From assembly GCA_031963445.1 (NCBI GenBank), contig JASSUH010000001.1:1860001-1924000 (forward strand): 64,000 bases of DNA, given 5' to 3'. The notes below the pieces were generated by a model. That model saw nothing but the letters and a program-made list of their open reading frames with translations. It searched no databases and was not told where the DNA came from. Shown here one piece after another: positions 15,622-26,800 of the stretch; positions within the stretch are counted from its first letter, which is position 1, and the number at the start of each line of letters is the position of its first letter. This DNA is from JASSUD01 sp031963445. GTDB lineage: Bacteria > Pseudomonadota > Gammaproteobacteria > Burkholderiales > Burkholderiaceae. Made by a program: the position numbers and the translations under genes.

Positions 15622-17751
15622 TTATAAATCAATCCGGCCCATCTTGGCATGCTCGCGCTGTAAGGCCAGCTGAATATGGGCGTGGCCTACCGGGATCTTG
15701 TCTTCTGCTGCCAGCCAACTCGCGAGCAGCGCAATATTGCGAATGCTCGCGCCAGTAATATCCGTTTGCTTAGCCAGCGCTGTGAAATCGATATCCTGGT
15801 CCACTGCAATCTGCTCGGGCCAGATCTGCCTCCACATCCGTTCGCGTAAATCGACACTGGGTTTTGTAAAACGGGTGATGAATGTCAGCCGTCGTGTAAA
15901 CGCGCTGTCGAGGTGAGAGCGGTTGTTCGTCGCTAGCACCACTAGTCCCGGATAATTTTCCAACCGCTGCAGCAAATACGACACCTCGATATTGGCATGC
16001 CTATCACGCGCCTCTTTAGCTTCGCTGCGTTTACCAAATAGCGCATCGGCTTCATCAAAAAATAGTACGCCTGCGTCGGCGGTGGCCAAATCAAAAATCC
16101 GCGATAGGTTTTTTTCCGTCTCGCCAATGTATTTATTGACCACCGTTGAAAGATCGACTTTGATCAGATCGACACCCAGCTCATGGGCCAGCACCTCGGC
16201 CACCATCGTCTTGCCCGTGCCGGAGTCACCGTGAAATAACGCGCTGATGCCAAAGCCATAGCCGATCTTGCGGGCGAAACCTTTTGCCAATACCTCATCT
16301 CGGTGGTGGATGGCGGCTAGGATTTCTTTTAATTGCTGTTTCAATTCATCGCTGATGATCAGATCATCGAAATCACGTACCGGCTCGATGCGCTGGGCCA
16401 GTTTGCCAAAGCTTTGCTGGGCCCGTAGCCGAAAGGCGGCGTATAGATCAGCTTGCGATAGTTTTGCGCTAGGGTCACGTTGGCAGCGATACAGTTCGGC
16501 TTCTTGCACTGTCTGGCGCACAGTGTCCGGGCTTATCTGAAAACGCCGAACTAGCCCTTGTAAATCTAACCCTTTGGTGTTTTTTGGCAATTGACTACGT
16601 AGCAGTGCCATGCTGTCTTCTGGCGAACGTACCGGCAAATCCAGCAGCAACTGTGGCAAATCGCCCATCCAGACGGGCGCGCTGTGGGGCTCAATCAAGC
16701 ACACCACAGGTGCCGCGTGATGTGCAAGCCGTTGGCATAAGTCCGCAAACAAAGTGGGCTGCCCGGTAGCGAAATCCGTCACGTTTTTTAGTACCAGGCA
16801 GGCCGTTCTCAGGCGCACTTCGCGCAAGGTCAACATTAAGATTTCCTGCGCTTCCTCCTGGTCGTCATCTTTCGGTAGCAACGCCAGATTCAGGCACAAT
16901 GCCGGCCGACTGAGAGTGGCACCCGCCGTCGCTACCGCAGCGGCACGCCCGCTACCCGGCAAGCCGCGTAGCAAAATCACCGGTGCGGCTTGCCCTTCTT
17001 CTCTCTCTTCAAAACAAGCTCGCGCTAGTTTCTCCGTGAATGCCGGGTGGGTATCTGGCAGATCTTTGGGGGCTCTTAGCCAGTGAACACAGCTTCCCAG
17101 GCATTCTGGTAGTACATCCTGGCCGATCAAGTAGCGGTATAAAGTTGAGTCCACTTGCAAAGTATCGGAGCAACCGGACTTGCGCTTCAAGGTCATCAAG
17201 CCATGCCGCAGCAGCGTAGATTGTGGTGACAGACTGGCTTCTTGCCTCAATCTGTCTGGCACCCCTGTGCACAGCAAAGCTAAGGCAAAGGCTACTGTGA
17301 CATTGTCTTTTGGGGAGGCGTCCTGCAGATATTCAAATAGCAGGCCATAACGGTGCTCGCACTGCGGTAGTAGGCACAACACCAGTAAATCCACCTCAAA
17401 CGGCGTTAAGCCAAAACGTGCAATCAATTGGTCCAGGCGGCTGTTTGGATTGACAGGAATAGTGCCAAAGTGGAATGGCTTGATTGGAGGCTCGCTCATG
17501 GCGGATGCCCAATGTGGCATTCCCCTGGCTTCGCTTATGCGCTGCTCGTAAACGTCTTGCGACATCAAAAAGCTTTGCATATTGTGCTTGTCGTTTTTAC
17601 GACCACGCAGCTGGTACAGATGGTGTTGCAGCAGTCCATCCATACGTTCAAATTGTGCAAACAATGCACGCAGATTCACATCATTTGCCAGCAGATGCTC
17701 GGTCTCGCACAGCTGCAAAGTCTCTTTATTGATAGCTGGCATAGTGTTCAT
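15622..17751 (-). CDS. eCIS AAA+ ATPase, Pvc15/Afp15-like
   Basis: About 709 residues. The C-terminal AAA+ module has Walker A GDSGTGKT near residue 507, Walker B VLFFDEADALFG near 562, and a sensor ATNNRS; the N-terminal half has a second, weaker P-loop-like LRGLPGSGRA. The family is required for particle assembly or for loading of payloads in Photorhabdus PVCs. The start at 17751 overlaps the tape-measure stop by ATGA and follows AAGGA. An alternative upstream start at 17772 would overlap by 25 bp. Confidence 0.93.
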   Translation of the reverse strand: MNTMPAINKETLQLCETEHLLANDVNLRALFAQFERMDGLLQHHLYQLRGRKNDKHNMQSFLMSQDVYEQRISEARGMPHWASAMSEPPIKPFHFGTIPVNPNSRLDQLIARFGLTPFEVDLLVLCLLPQCEHRYGLLFEYLQDASPKDNVTVAFALALLCTGVPDRLRQEASLSPQSTLLRHGLMTLKRKSGCSDTLQVDSTLYRYLIGQDVLPECLGSCVHWLRAPKDLPDTHPAFTEKLARACFEEREEGQAAPVILLRGLPGSGRAAAVATAGATLSRPALCLNLALLPKDDDQEEAQEILMLTLREVRLRTACLVLKNVTDFATGQPTLFADLCQRLAHHAAPVVCLIEPHSAPVWMGDLPQLLLDLPVRSPEDSMALLRSQLPKNTKGLDLQGLVRRFQISPDTVRQTVQEAELYRCQRDPSAKLSQADLYAAFRLRAQQSFGKLAQRIEPVRDFDDLIISDELKQQLKEILAAIHHRDEVLAKGFARKIGYGFGISALFHGDSGTGKTMVAEVLAHELGVDLIKVDLSTVVNKYIGETEKNLSRIFDLATADAGVLFFDEADALFGKRSEAKEARDRHANIEVSYLLQRLENYPGLVVLATNNRSHLDSAFTRRLTFITRFTKPSVDLRERMWRQIWPEQIAVDQDIDFTALAKQTDITGASIRNIALLASWLAAEDKIPVGHAHIQLALQREHAKMGRIDL

Positions 17752-19373
17752 AGCATTCCTTTTAGGGACCAAATGACTGCAAGTGGATATTCCAGCCAGG
17801 GCAATAGAATTTGGTCGACTGGCCAGGGGAGATGCCGCAGCAGCACATCACTGGCATCTGGTTCGACTTGCAATATCCAGCGTGATTTCTGTTGTAATAA
17901 CTGGCCTGGGCGCTGCAAAAACAGGTGGCGCAAATCATTCGCACTACAGCGCTCTAGCCCAGGCAATTGTTGAGGTAGTGCGTTGAGCCACTGCGCCATC
18001 TCCGCTTTCTGTTCGGCAGATGGATTGCGCCGCAGATCAATTGGCCTATCCACTGGGAGGCCACACAGATAGCGCGTCAATGGCGTGCGTTCAACAGTGC
18101 CTGCCTCGTCGTCCCAAATCAACCAGTCGAGCCAGCAAACGGCATTGATTTGCGCTTCGTGGTCAATGAAGGCATTTTTTTGCAGCAAGCCTAAGCGGGT
18201 TAAGAGACTGGGTAGTAATGGCCATAACAGCGCTAGCCCTGCGTTGCTGACTGCTAGAGGAGCATCTGGCGAAGCGGCTGGGATAGGTGTCGCTACACGC
18301 TGCATGGTGGATTTGAACGGCTGGGATGCAAGAGGCTTTGCTTCTAACAGCGTTTGCAACGTATTTATTAGAGGGCCTGGCAGGTGTTGCTGCAACTGGC
18401 TACGCAATTGAGGTTGATGAAGAAGGGGGCGCAACCATTGCTGTAGGATCGGCGTGGGCGGCTCGGTTTGCAACGGAGCTAACCACAACGCTAGCTCGGG
18501 CTGCACACTATCCGCCCGTAATACACCGTCCGCCACCGGCATTACCAGCGCAGGATGGCACTGAAAAAAACGTAACGCACCCAGGATGAGATAGGGGGCT
18601 GGCGTATCGCGATCGGACTGCGCAAGCTGAGCACGGCTCCCGCTCAACACATGGCTAATGCTACGTAAAGTATTGGGGCTATATAACTGTAGCAGGCGTT
18701 GTAGCGTGCGATGTTGAACGCAGCATCGAGCCAACACCGACTGCCAGGTGTTGGCGTTCTCTCGCAGTTTGGCGAGTAGCCAGTCGTCTGCGCCTAGCCA
18801 TTGCGGTTTAGCGAGTTGGTCACTGTGTAGGTAGGTTTCGAACTGAGATGCAAGAGGATCAGCCGCAACAGATATCTTTGACGCATCAAATGAGGACGAC
18901 TGACGATCAAATTCCCATGACACAGCAGAGAGGTCTCCAACAAAAGTCTCTGGCCTATCAATTAGGGGCCGCTCTAATGATTGGTAAAACTCTCTAGCGG
19001 TGGTAGTACCTTGACTTTGAAAATTTGCCAAATTTTGGCTAACAAGGCTTTCGTAAATTGATACGCTATCCACCTCAGGCCTAGTTGAAAGTGTTACAGC
19101 AGCAAACTTCGATAACTGCTGTGCTAATTGTTTAAGCACCCGTTCCAACAAATACGTGTCGAACGTCTTCCAAGAGATATGGCCAATATCTAAAGTCAAT
19201 GTATCGATTTGCAGCGAGTCATATCGGCTTAATACTTCAGTGAGCTTAGCGCGCATTTGCTGATGAAATATGTCAGAGCAGCGTTTTTGGACTTCTTTTG
19301 CTAAGCCAGCTTCTGTTTGCAATATGAATCGTACGCGATCTATACGGTGCTTTCTGGCTTGCTGTTGCGACAT
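17748..19373 (-). CDS. eCIS tape-measure protein, Pvc14/Afp14-like
   Basis: A 541-residue protein with the conserved start HRIDRVRFILQTEAGLAKE and IDTLTLDIGHI that marks contractile injection system tape-measure proteins. It should set the length of the tube and sit inside or along it. Photorhabdus homologues are often longer, so a short particle might be predicted, but length scaling is inference. It is leucine- and glutamine-rich in the middle. It is translationally coupled to the ATPase. Confidence 0.88.
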   Translation of the reverse strand: MSQQQARKHRIDRVRFILQTEAGLAKEVQKRCSDIFHQQMRAKLTEVLSRYDSLQIDTLTLDIGHISWKTFDTYLLERVLKQLAQQLSKFAAVTLSTRPEVDSVSIYESLVSQNLANFQSQGTTTAREFYQSLERPLIDRPETFVGDLSAVSWEFDRQSSSFDASKISVAADPLASQFETYLHSDQLAKPQWLGADDWLLAKLRENANTWQSVLARCCVQHRTLQRLLQLYSPNTLRSISHVLSGSRAQLAQSDRDTPAPYLILGALRFFQCHPALVMPVADGVLRADSVQPELALWLAPLQTEPPTPILQQWLRPLLHQPQLRSQLQQHLPGPLINTLQTLLEAKPLASQPFKSTMQRVATPIPAASPDAPLAVSNAGLALLWPLLPSLLTRLGLLQKNAFIDHEAQINAVCWLDWLIWDDEAGTVERTPLTRYLCGLPVDRPIDLRRNPSAEQKAEMAQWLNALPQQLPGLERCSANDLRHLFLQRPGQLLQQKSRWILQVEPDASDVLLRHLPWPVDQILLPWLEYPLAVIWSLKGML

Positions 19374-19624
19374 ATTATGAATTCCCTGCCCCAGAATCTA
19401 TCTATTCTGATAATTCGGTTTTTAGTACCAGCTTTCGAAGTGATTCCCTGCCGATGCACATGCTTAGGATCTGCGTTTTCACTAGTCCACAGAGCGAGTT
19501 CGCCTCTTAGCTTTATTGAATGCTGGCCATTAAAAACCGCTGTGCTTTGGTCATCTGCCGGTGCGCTAGTGATAAAAAATTCCCGACCTCTGCACAGGGT
19601 ATCGCGCGCAAGTGCACTTAATCT
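19374..19624 (-). other. Open frame without start codon following the fibre stop
   Basis: Directly after the TAA of the fibre gene the same frame stays open for 94 codons, to a TAG at 19340, overlapping the start of pvc14. It reads like protein (REFFITSAPADDQSTAVFNG, HSIKLRGELALWTSENA) but has no ATG or TTG start and only an internal GTG near 19459. It is the only large gap inside the otherwise tight operon. Confidence 0.35.
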
Positions 19625-20569
19625 TTATTGGCCCAATCCTTTGTACATTATGTAAGCAAGTTCATAATATGGAGGCAGGATATTCACGGAATGCACATGC
19701 TGTGTCCCTGTAAACGACAAACCCCCAGCAACATGAGTATGGCCTTCTCCGCCTCCATAGTCGGATGTTTTGGGTTCTCCTAGTGGTTTGCCTGTTCCAT
19801 AGTGCCATCTCTCACCCAAATCTGCCACGCCGAAATTTGCGCCGTTGTCGTTCGTGTGTTCTACGTATCTATGCTTCGCATACCCCTCACGTGCGAAGGC
19901 GCCCTGCGACTCATTTTCCAACTCATCCTTAAAATATCGTACTCCTGTGGTGTGATAATGGGAGGGGATGTGCTGCTCCTGAAGCGTCGTCGATGCGACC
20001 GATCCACTTATCGTTCCTCCAGCTGTACTATTATCTGTATTTCTTTCATATTTTCTTTCATATGATCCGCTTCCCGATACGACTGAATCCGGACTCTTGT
20101 TCTCACTCTTATAAGTGTTACACCCCAATACAAAACGTCCTGTTAAATCTGGGGTGCCATGGTTTCCATCACACAAAAACCAACCCGTATTTTGTAACGC
20201 TGACGCTTCGCCTTTAAATAAAATAATCATCCCAACAATTAATGCTGGCGACCCTACCACTAATGTTTTCTCACTCTCGCCTATTACGTTCAGGCCGACG
20301 CCTGTTCGTATTCCTACACCGTCTTCCCCAACTTTCACTACATTCGTTACATCGGGTTTTACGGCAAGTCGATCATCGTTGTCCGTAGTTAACCCGGGGC
20401 CTGGTCCTTTTTTTTCTTGATCAGGCGACAATCCCAGCGCCTTTCGCCCACAGTCTGCGATATTGATTAAGTCAGCAAAATCCTGGGCCAGAGGAATTCT
20501 TTGTGGACCAAACTTCTTCTTAATATTCTCGGTAGGCAGGCCTACAGGCTTTTTATTTTTGTCTATCAT
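19625..20569 (-). CDS. eCIS tail fibre, Pvc13/Afp13-like, with tail-collar domain
   Basis: A 314-residue protein. Residues about 120-150 contain WFLCDGNHGTPDLTGRFVLG, the phage tail-collar signature, and the end ILPPYYELAYIMY is the usual C-terminus of collar-type fibres. His- and Gly-rich segments (GGGEGHTHVAGG) are common in such fibres and may bind metal. The N-terminal 100 residues should attach to the baseplate. The fibre is expected to decide which target cell the particle binds. The ATG follows CGGAG. It is short compared with Afp13, so recognition surfaces may be reduced. Confidence 0.85.
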   Translation of the reverse strand: MIDKNKKPVGLPTENIKKKFGPQRIPLAQDFADLINIADCGRKALGLSPDQEKKGPGPGLTTDNDDRLAVKPDVTNVVKVGEDGVGIRTGVGLNVIGESEKTLVVGSPALIVGMIILFKGEASALQNTGWFLCDGNHGTPDLTGRFVLGCNTYKSENKSPDSVVSGSGSYERKYERNTDNSTAGGTISGSVASTTLQEQHIPSHYHTTGVRYFKDELENESQGAFAREGYAKHRYVEHTNDNGANFGVADLGERWHYGTGKPLGEPKTSDYGGGEGHTHVAGGLSFTGTQHVHSVNILPPYYELAYIMYKGLGQ

Positions 20570-20655
20570 TGTCTAATCTCCGATTGCCCAAAATGGGGAA
20601 ATGATGGTTTTATTCTGTTGTTCACATAAAGGATCCGCAAAACAAGGCTGCTCCT

Positions 20656-23600
20656 TTAGGAGGTGCTTGAGGGAGGGACTTTCGTTTCACTTCCCTTTGG
20701 TACATAAAATAGCCCCGTTTCCTTTACTTTTTCATCATCCCAATTTGATGTGGACTCTTCATTGGGGCCGATATATTCTTTTCTCTTTCCATCATTTTTC
20801 GACGCAATCATCATCATGCCAATCCCTTTAACAGGCGCGGGAAGTTCACCTAATGATAAATAAGAGAGTAATTGATAAGACGATTCGCCCCATGCCGGTG
20901 CACCCCCGTTCTGCCATTTTCCGTATGCCTCTCCGAATTGAAGAAATTGGCCATATTCAAGCCAATGAATCTGAGCAGAGAGATGACTAGGAACTTCTTC
21001 TGATACGATTTTTTTTACCCATTCCATCGTGGTATCAGGGTCCTTAACCCCTTCTAGCCATTTTTTATTGAAAACAACACTGAGCGTAAAAGTAAAGCGA
21101 TCTTTTATTTCATTTTTATTGAAATAATAAATATCTCTATCCGCTCTAACCTTGCTTGCTCCGGATTTCAGCTTAAAAGAATTTATTGCGAGATCGATCA
21201 ATTCAACTTCTTCTGTAGATCTATATTCCATTTTATCTTTTGAAAAGATATCGATTTTATCTCCTGGTTTTAATGGAAGCGGACAGGTATCCGATATTAT
21301 CCACTCCTTCTTCTCTAAGGAAATAAATCTTATCTCGTGCGATTTATCTTTTAACCAGACAATACTTTTGTGTAAATGCACATCTTCTTTTTTAATTTCA
21401 CCAACACTGTCTATTATATTGTGCAGTTCTATGCTATCGCTCAACTTAAAGACAATCTCATTTTTATTGTCATTCACTTCGCATATATTTAAACGAAAAA
21501 TGGTATAGCTCTTTATTTGCAGATCAATTAATTGCCCTACTTCAAAACCCAATTTTTTCTGCTCTTCTTTAAGGATAATGATTAATTTTTCCCTATCATC
21601 ACTCAGAGTAATACCCGCAACATCATTGCATTTTTGTAATTTTGCTTTTTTCGAACTTACTAATTCATTGATATTTTTTTTCTTGGTTTTACGTATATAA
21701 GCTTCTAGCTGCGCATGATCATTTAAATTAACAGCAACTTCTTTATCATTAACACTTTCTATTTTTATACCGATAAAAAATTGTTTATCCACTGCCAAAT
21801 TAATGTAATCCTCTTTTTTAAAGTCGGTGGATACTGCCATTTCTAATCTAGCGTCACGCGTAGTGATCTTAGAGACCTCTTCCCACTTTGGTTCTCCATT
21901 TTTACCAGCAGGATGTTGCTTAGGCAGCAGTGCGCGATGCTCTACCACATAGAATGGGAGGTGACTCAAATAGTTGAGTCTATCTGTGGGTTTATCGGGG
22001 ATTTTTTTGAACAATTTCGCCCCAACTCCTAGTCTGGCTGCAATGCGCCGCTGCAAGGCTGATACTGCATTCACCTGAATGCTGGCCCGTCCATAACCGA
22101 GCTCTCCTTGTTGCGCTAAATATCCGCGTTGTATGGAGAGGAAATTTTGTGGGTTATCTTCTTTCAGCAAAACTTTCGATATTGGACGCGTACCGAAATA
22201 GCCCAGCAGATAATTAATGATCGCTCGTTCTTTGACGGGGTCCTGGGCTTTTGCCTCCAGGGATTTAATCAACTCTGAGTTATTATCTTTCTCTGACTTT
22301 AAAAACTCTAAGTGACTGCCCCACACCCGTGCATCACTATCATCATTTTCACCACCACGCTCAAAGGACAACAGGGCCGGTAATAAAGCTAGTTGATCAC
22401 AGCCATTGGCTAATTGCTGCTCGAAAGGTAATAAAAATTGGCGCAATTGCGTTTGCTTTGAATTCGGGTTGGGCTCTTGCAAACCGTAGCAGGGGGGAAG
22501 TTGTTGGCTGGCTTTGTGGTAGACGCCAGGCTTACGCCAACGGCCACGCAATGGTGGCGTATTCTGCGGATTGATCAAGGGGGGGCGCCTGGATTCTATG
22601 TGCTTTAGAATTTCTTGTGCTTTGGGTTCTACGCGCTGGCCCCGTTTGAGCAAGACCACTTGTTTGCTCAATGCTTCAATATCTTCGTTCGTATTGAAAG
22701 TCTTCCCTTGCCAAATCTGAGGGTACTGATGAGTATCCTTACCAGTACCCTGATTATGCGGTATGGTGCAGTCCCATGTCACATCAGCAGAATCAACTGC
22801 CGTACCAAAACCCAGTTTCTGTATGCGTTTAATACCATCGATCTCTAACAGCTGGTTGACCAATGGACTTATCGTAATTTTAAATTCTTGAGAATAATCT
22901 CGTTCCAGGGGGAGTGTAGGTATCCATCCATGCAAGAGCCGCGGCCCTTGATAAATAGCTCCGTTGTTCTGCCCAAGCTCTGTGAGCTCTTTTACGGTTA
23001 GATGCTGGGCAACGGGGCAGGCCATGGTTTGGGCCTTTATCAAAATCTGCGCCATAACCTCTTCTGGATTTTGGCAGTCATCCTCTAGCTCGATATCGGC
23101 GCGAAATAATGATTCTGTGTGGGGTTTAACCCATATTATTTCCCTCACTTCCTCACAAAGATTGCGATGTTCTTGCAAAAACTGTTTTAACACCGGTTCG
23201 GCAAGCGCTTTTAGATCTTCGTGTTTTGCTAAAGGCAACTTTCCCGGCTGCGTATCCCAATCTTTCAATGCCAACCCAAAATTGAGTTCGACATAGAGGT
23301 TAAAGCCGCCCAACACTACCCGCTCCTCCACATCCCCCTCAGCAGGGTCATCAGATTTGTTCGCTGGACCAATCAACAGCAATTCCCTAGTTTCCGAATT
23401 ATGCCAATAGCGGTACCGTTTTTTTTCGGGCTCCGGCGTCAATTGCACATTTCTGAAATAGAAATCGTGATGGGAATATTTATCTCTATTTTCTGCATCA
23501 TCAGAACTATGCAGATCAAGCAAAGCGCGCCGGTAGTCGTCTTGGGTGATCGGACCGCTGGTCAGCATGTGTTCTGGCGCAAACTGTTTACTAAAAATCG

Positions 23601-23835
23601 CTTCTTTCTCAAACTCAGGGGTTAACAAGTCCACCAACGGCAAGGTATGGCGGTACGCCAAATCGGAGACGCCATAGCTTAGGGCTTGCAGCAGGGTCAT
23701 GCCCGGGTCATGCTCCGCCAGATCCGACCAGGTCTCGCTAGCGTAATCGCGTACCATTTGCTCCGCCTGCTCGAGCAGAGTGTCGAAATGAATACGATCA
23801 TGCACTTCTTGAGAGAGGCTAGGCTTGCTTGCCAT
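20656..23835 (-). CDS. eCIS baseplate protein, Pvc12/Afp12-like
   Basis: A 1059-residue protein with the conserved N-terminus HDPGMTLLQALSYGVSDLAY, shared by Afp12/Pvc12 and related wedge proteins. It forms the outer baseplate together with Pvc11. Residues roughly 640-960 are AT-rich and charged and look like a less conserved insertion (for example NLNDHAQLEAYIRKTKKKN). A ribosome site AGGAA precedes the ATG. The gene follows pvc11 by 8 bp. Confidence 0.88.
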   Translation of the reverse strand: MASKPSLSQEVHDRIHFDTLLEQAEQMVRDYASETWSDLAEHDPGMTLLQALSYGVSDLAYRHTLPLVDLLTPEFEKEAIFSKQFAPEHMLTSGPITQDDYRRALLDLHSSDDAENRDKYSHHDFYFRNVQLTPEPEKKRYRYWHNSETRELLLIGPANKSDDPAEGDVEERVVLGGFNLYVELNFGLALKDWDTQPGKLPLAKHEDLKALAEPVLKQFLQEHRNLCEEVREIIWVKPHTESLFRADIELEDDCQNPEEVMAQILIKAQTMACPVAQHLTVKELTELGQNNGAIYQGPRLLHGWIPTLPLERDYSQEFKITISPLVNQLLEIDGIKRIQKLGFGTAVDSADVTWDCTIPHNQGTGKDTHQYPQIWQGKTFNTNEDIEALSKQVVLLKRGQRVEPKAQEILKHIESRRPPLINPQNTPPLRGRWRKPGVYHKASQQLPPCYGLQEPNPNSKQTQLRQFLLPFEQQLANGCDQLALLPALLSFERGGENDDSDARVWGSHLEFLKSEKDNNSELIKSLEAKAQDPVKERAIINYLLGYFGTRPISKVLLKEDNPQNFLSIQRGYLAQQGELGYGRASIQVNAVSALQRRIAARLGVGAKLFKKIPDKPTDRLNYLSHLPFYVVEHRALLPKQHPAGKNGEPKWEEVSKITTRDARLEMAVSTDFKKEDYINLAVDKQFFIGIKIESVNDKEVAVNLNDHAQLEAYIRKTKKKNINELVSSKKAKLQKCNDVAGITLSDDREKLIIILKEEQKKLGFEVGQLIDLQIKSYTIFRLNICEVNDNKNEIVFKLSDSIELHNIIDSVGEIKKEDVHLHKSIVWLKDKSHEIRFISLEKKEWIISDTCPLPLKPGDKIDIFSKDKMEYRSTEEVELIDLAINSFKLKSGASKVRADRDIYYFNKNEIKDRFTFTLSVVFNKKWLEGVKDPDTTMEWVKKIVSEEVPSHLSAQIHWLEYGQFLQFGEAYGKWQNGGAPAWGESSYQLLSYLSLGELPAPVKGIGMMMIASKNDGKRKEYIGPNEESTSNWDDEKVKETGLFYVPKGSETKVPPSSTS

Positions 23836-23843
23836 GGTGGTTC

Positions 23844-26800
23844 CTATTCTTTAAAAGTTAAGATCAATATTTCTGTGCTGGAACCGATTACTGTTGTTTG
23901 GTCCTGCTCTTTCTCTTTCTCTGGCTTCTGCTTCTGGCTTTCCTTAATCGTGAGCGTATTCACCTGCTTAACAAAGTCCAATTGCTGGATAAACTTGATC
24001 ATCTCGAATTTATCGAGTTGTGCGCCAATTTTCACCACGCTCGTTTTATCAAAGCCCCATGGCATGTACTGGTGTTTTAGTGCCTCTTGTAGTTCATTCT
24101 GTGCGTAGTCAGCATTAACGTGCGCGGCAAAGTCCACGTCGTAGATGATTCGGGGGTAGTCGCTGCTTTGAACGTTATCGGGGCCCTTAATAACTTTCAC
24201 CTCTTTATAAGTCGGATTCTCCAACTTCAACTTCAACCAGGGCGATGCAATACTGCGTATGAATTCCTTCATCCGTTTAAGCCGTGCGGGATTGAATACG
24301 GGCCTGAGCGGATCGGCGTTATCCATTTTTCCATTGGCGGGAATGACTACTAAGCGCTGTATTGGATTCTCTAGAGGGGCTGCTGCATCCGGTACAGGCT
24401 TTGCGATACGCACATCGTAGACTTCTGGATATTTTTCACGTAGCAGAGCCGTTATGTCGCGCCAGGTCAGTGCGCGGCCACGATGTTCTAGATGCTTGGC
24501 CACGCGCTTTAAAAATGCGGGCGCTGACTCCGGCCCTTGCCCGCCGTACGAAGGCCGTGGCTGAATAATTTCGTCAAGTCCCGGTATATTTTTGACTGTC
24601 TGTGTAATGGTGAAAGCAAGCAGGGGCCGTTCGAAATGTGCGGCCTCTAGCATGCTGCCATCCACTAGCGTAGCCGTGGTGCTGTTGGTATGCAGGCCGA
24701 ATAGCCAGGGATAATCGGAGGCGGCATGATCTTGTTTTGAAACTTCTTTTGAATCGCCCGCTTCCAGTGAAGGCAGCGTCACCACGCCTCGTATCCAATA
24801 GCGACCACTCGGCATCCAAGGCGCATCCGCCGATGCGTCGTGGGGCAACGGCGAAGACCATAGGCCGGATTCAAACAAGCCGTTGGTCTGATCACGGACC
24901 GTCGCATTGAGAGATTTCCAGACATTATCCTTACGCAGATATTGCCATTGCACCTCCAATGGACGCGGACTTTGTAACTGCCAATGTAGGCTTAAGTCTT
25001 GCCCGGGGAGCATGCCGGTAAAGCCTAGATAGAGTTGGGGATGTTGAGCATCGTTGTCTGGCTCACCACTTGCTGGTTCCCTCTGATAGCCAAATGGAGT
25101 GAGCAGATACTGATTACCCTTCAACAATTCACCATTATCCGTGCAGTCATAGTCGACCTGCAGTGCTTGCAGTTGTGGCGTGTAGGGGGGGGTAATTTGT
25201 TTTGGTGCGGCTACCGTTGACGTCCAGGTTTCATTGCCAGATCCGCTGCCACTGTTCTTTTCTATAGTAACCTTGGTATCTAACTGCGACTTCGCCAGTT
25301 CTTGCGGATATTCCTTATGCAAAAAGTCTTTCTCACCCAGCTCGATACGCGCCCACCTAGGCCCGTCTTTGGGGTCTAGACTGCCGGGGGGCTTGATGGG
25401 CCCACCTTGTGCCATTCCTTGCTCCGGAATAGTGACCGAAATCTCTACTCCAGTGGGACGGGTATTTGCCTCGGCATTGGCCTTAAATAGCGCCGGTTTA
25501 GTTTTCTTATCATTATCATCAAGTACCAACTTGCTGACCGAGCATAACCCACTGCTCACAACGAATTCTTTGTCGTCATTAGGTGCATTTGTATAATTTT
25601 TATACCAGCTCTTAAAGGACATCCCCGGCAAATCGGTCCATCGCGGAGTCAATTTCAAATTAATCTGAAACGGGTTTGCATACCAATCAGGTGAAATCAG
25701 ATTAAAGCCAGAACCTTCCCTTGGTTGCAGCCCGAACGGATAGCTGTTCTCGTTAATCTGTGCTATGCCGTCGTCGGTACTCATTAATACATTGGGAAGG
25801 TTCTTAACATCGACTTTAATAGAATTAATCTTTGGCACCGACTTACCATCTTTGCGCGTGATCTTTAATAAGGGGGCTGTCGCCATTAGGCCAGTCGTTG
25901 GATATCCATCTAGACCGGGTGCTGGGGTAATTGGCCCTTGTTCAGGCGGCACTTTTAGCGTCAATGTTTCTTTGCTACTTTCTCTTGTCGAATTTATCTC
26001 TATCGGATCAAGCCACTTGCCCTCACTACTCAATTGCGCCGTGTAAGTAGCACCCGCTGTCTCACTAACGAACGTAACTACAACTGTGCGTTCTCCACCA
26101 GACATTGCTAGCACAGGCGAACTCACCACACGCCCTTGGATGACTCTTGCCCTTGGATCATCAATTTCCGTCGGCACTTCAAACAGCCTTACCCCTCGCT
26201 CCGGCCAAGGTATGCCCGCACTCTCATTGAATAACACACGAACTGATGTAGCTTTTGCAGCTTCCGCAAGCTTGTTATCAGCTTCAACCTTTGCAGTTTC
26301 CGCAGCAACCATAGCTTTTTGAACCTGCTGATCAGCTTCAACCTTTTTATCTCCCGTAGCTTGTTGATCAGCTTCAACCTTTGCAGCTTTAACAGCCTCT
26401 TCAGCTTTCGCAGCAGCAATCTGTGCTTTCGCCGTCTCAGCCGTTTTTTGCACCGACAGTAAATCAGTCCACTGCCCCTGATTAGCTAACACAGGCGCAT
26501 CGAGTTGGTAGCGTTTTGGCGTACCTTCGCTGTCCTGCCCTGCATCCAGTTCTACTCCTTTTTCTAGTCGCAGCTGCGGTGTGTCTTCTGTGAGGCGGCA
26601 AGACACCATCACTTGATCCGGGATCATGCCGCGTTCTGTCAAACCCAGTACCTGACGGTAATACAACCGTCGGTGTGCTGCGGGGAAAGTATTGAGTAAT
26701 TGGCGTGGCGTCTCGAGAAGTTTGTAAAATGCCAGCAAAAAAGCCTGATGCGGTAGCAATTTGCCATCGGGTGGCGATGGCTTATTTAACAGTTCGACTA

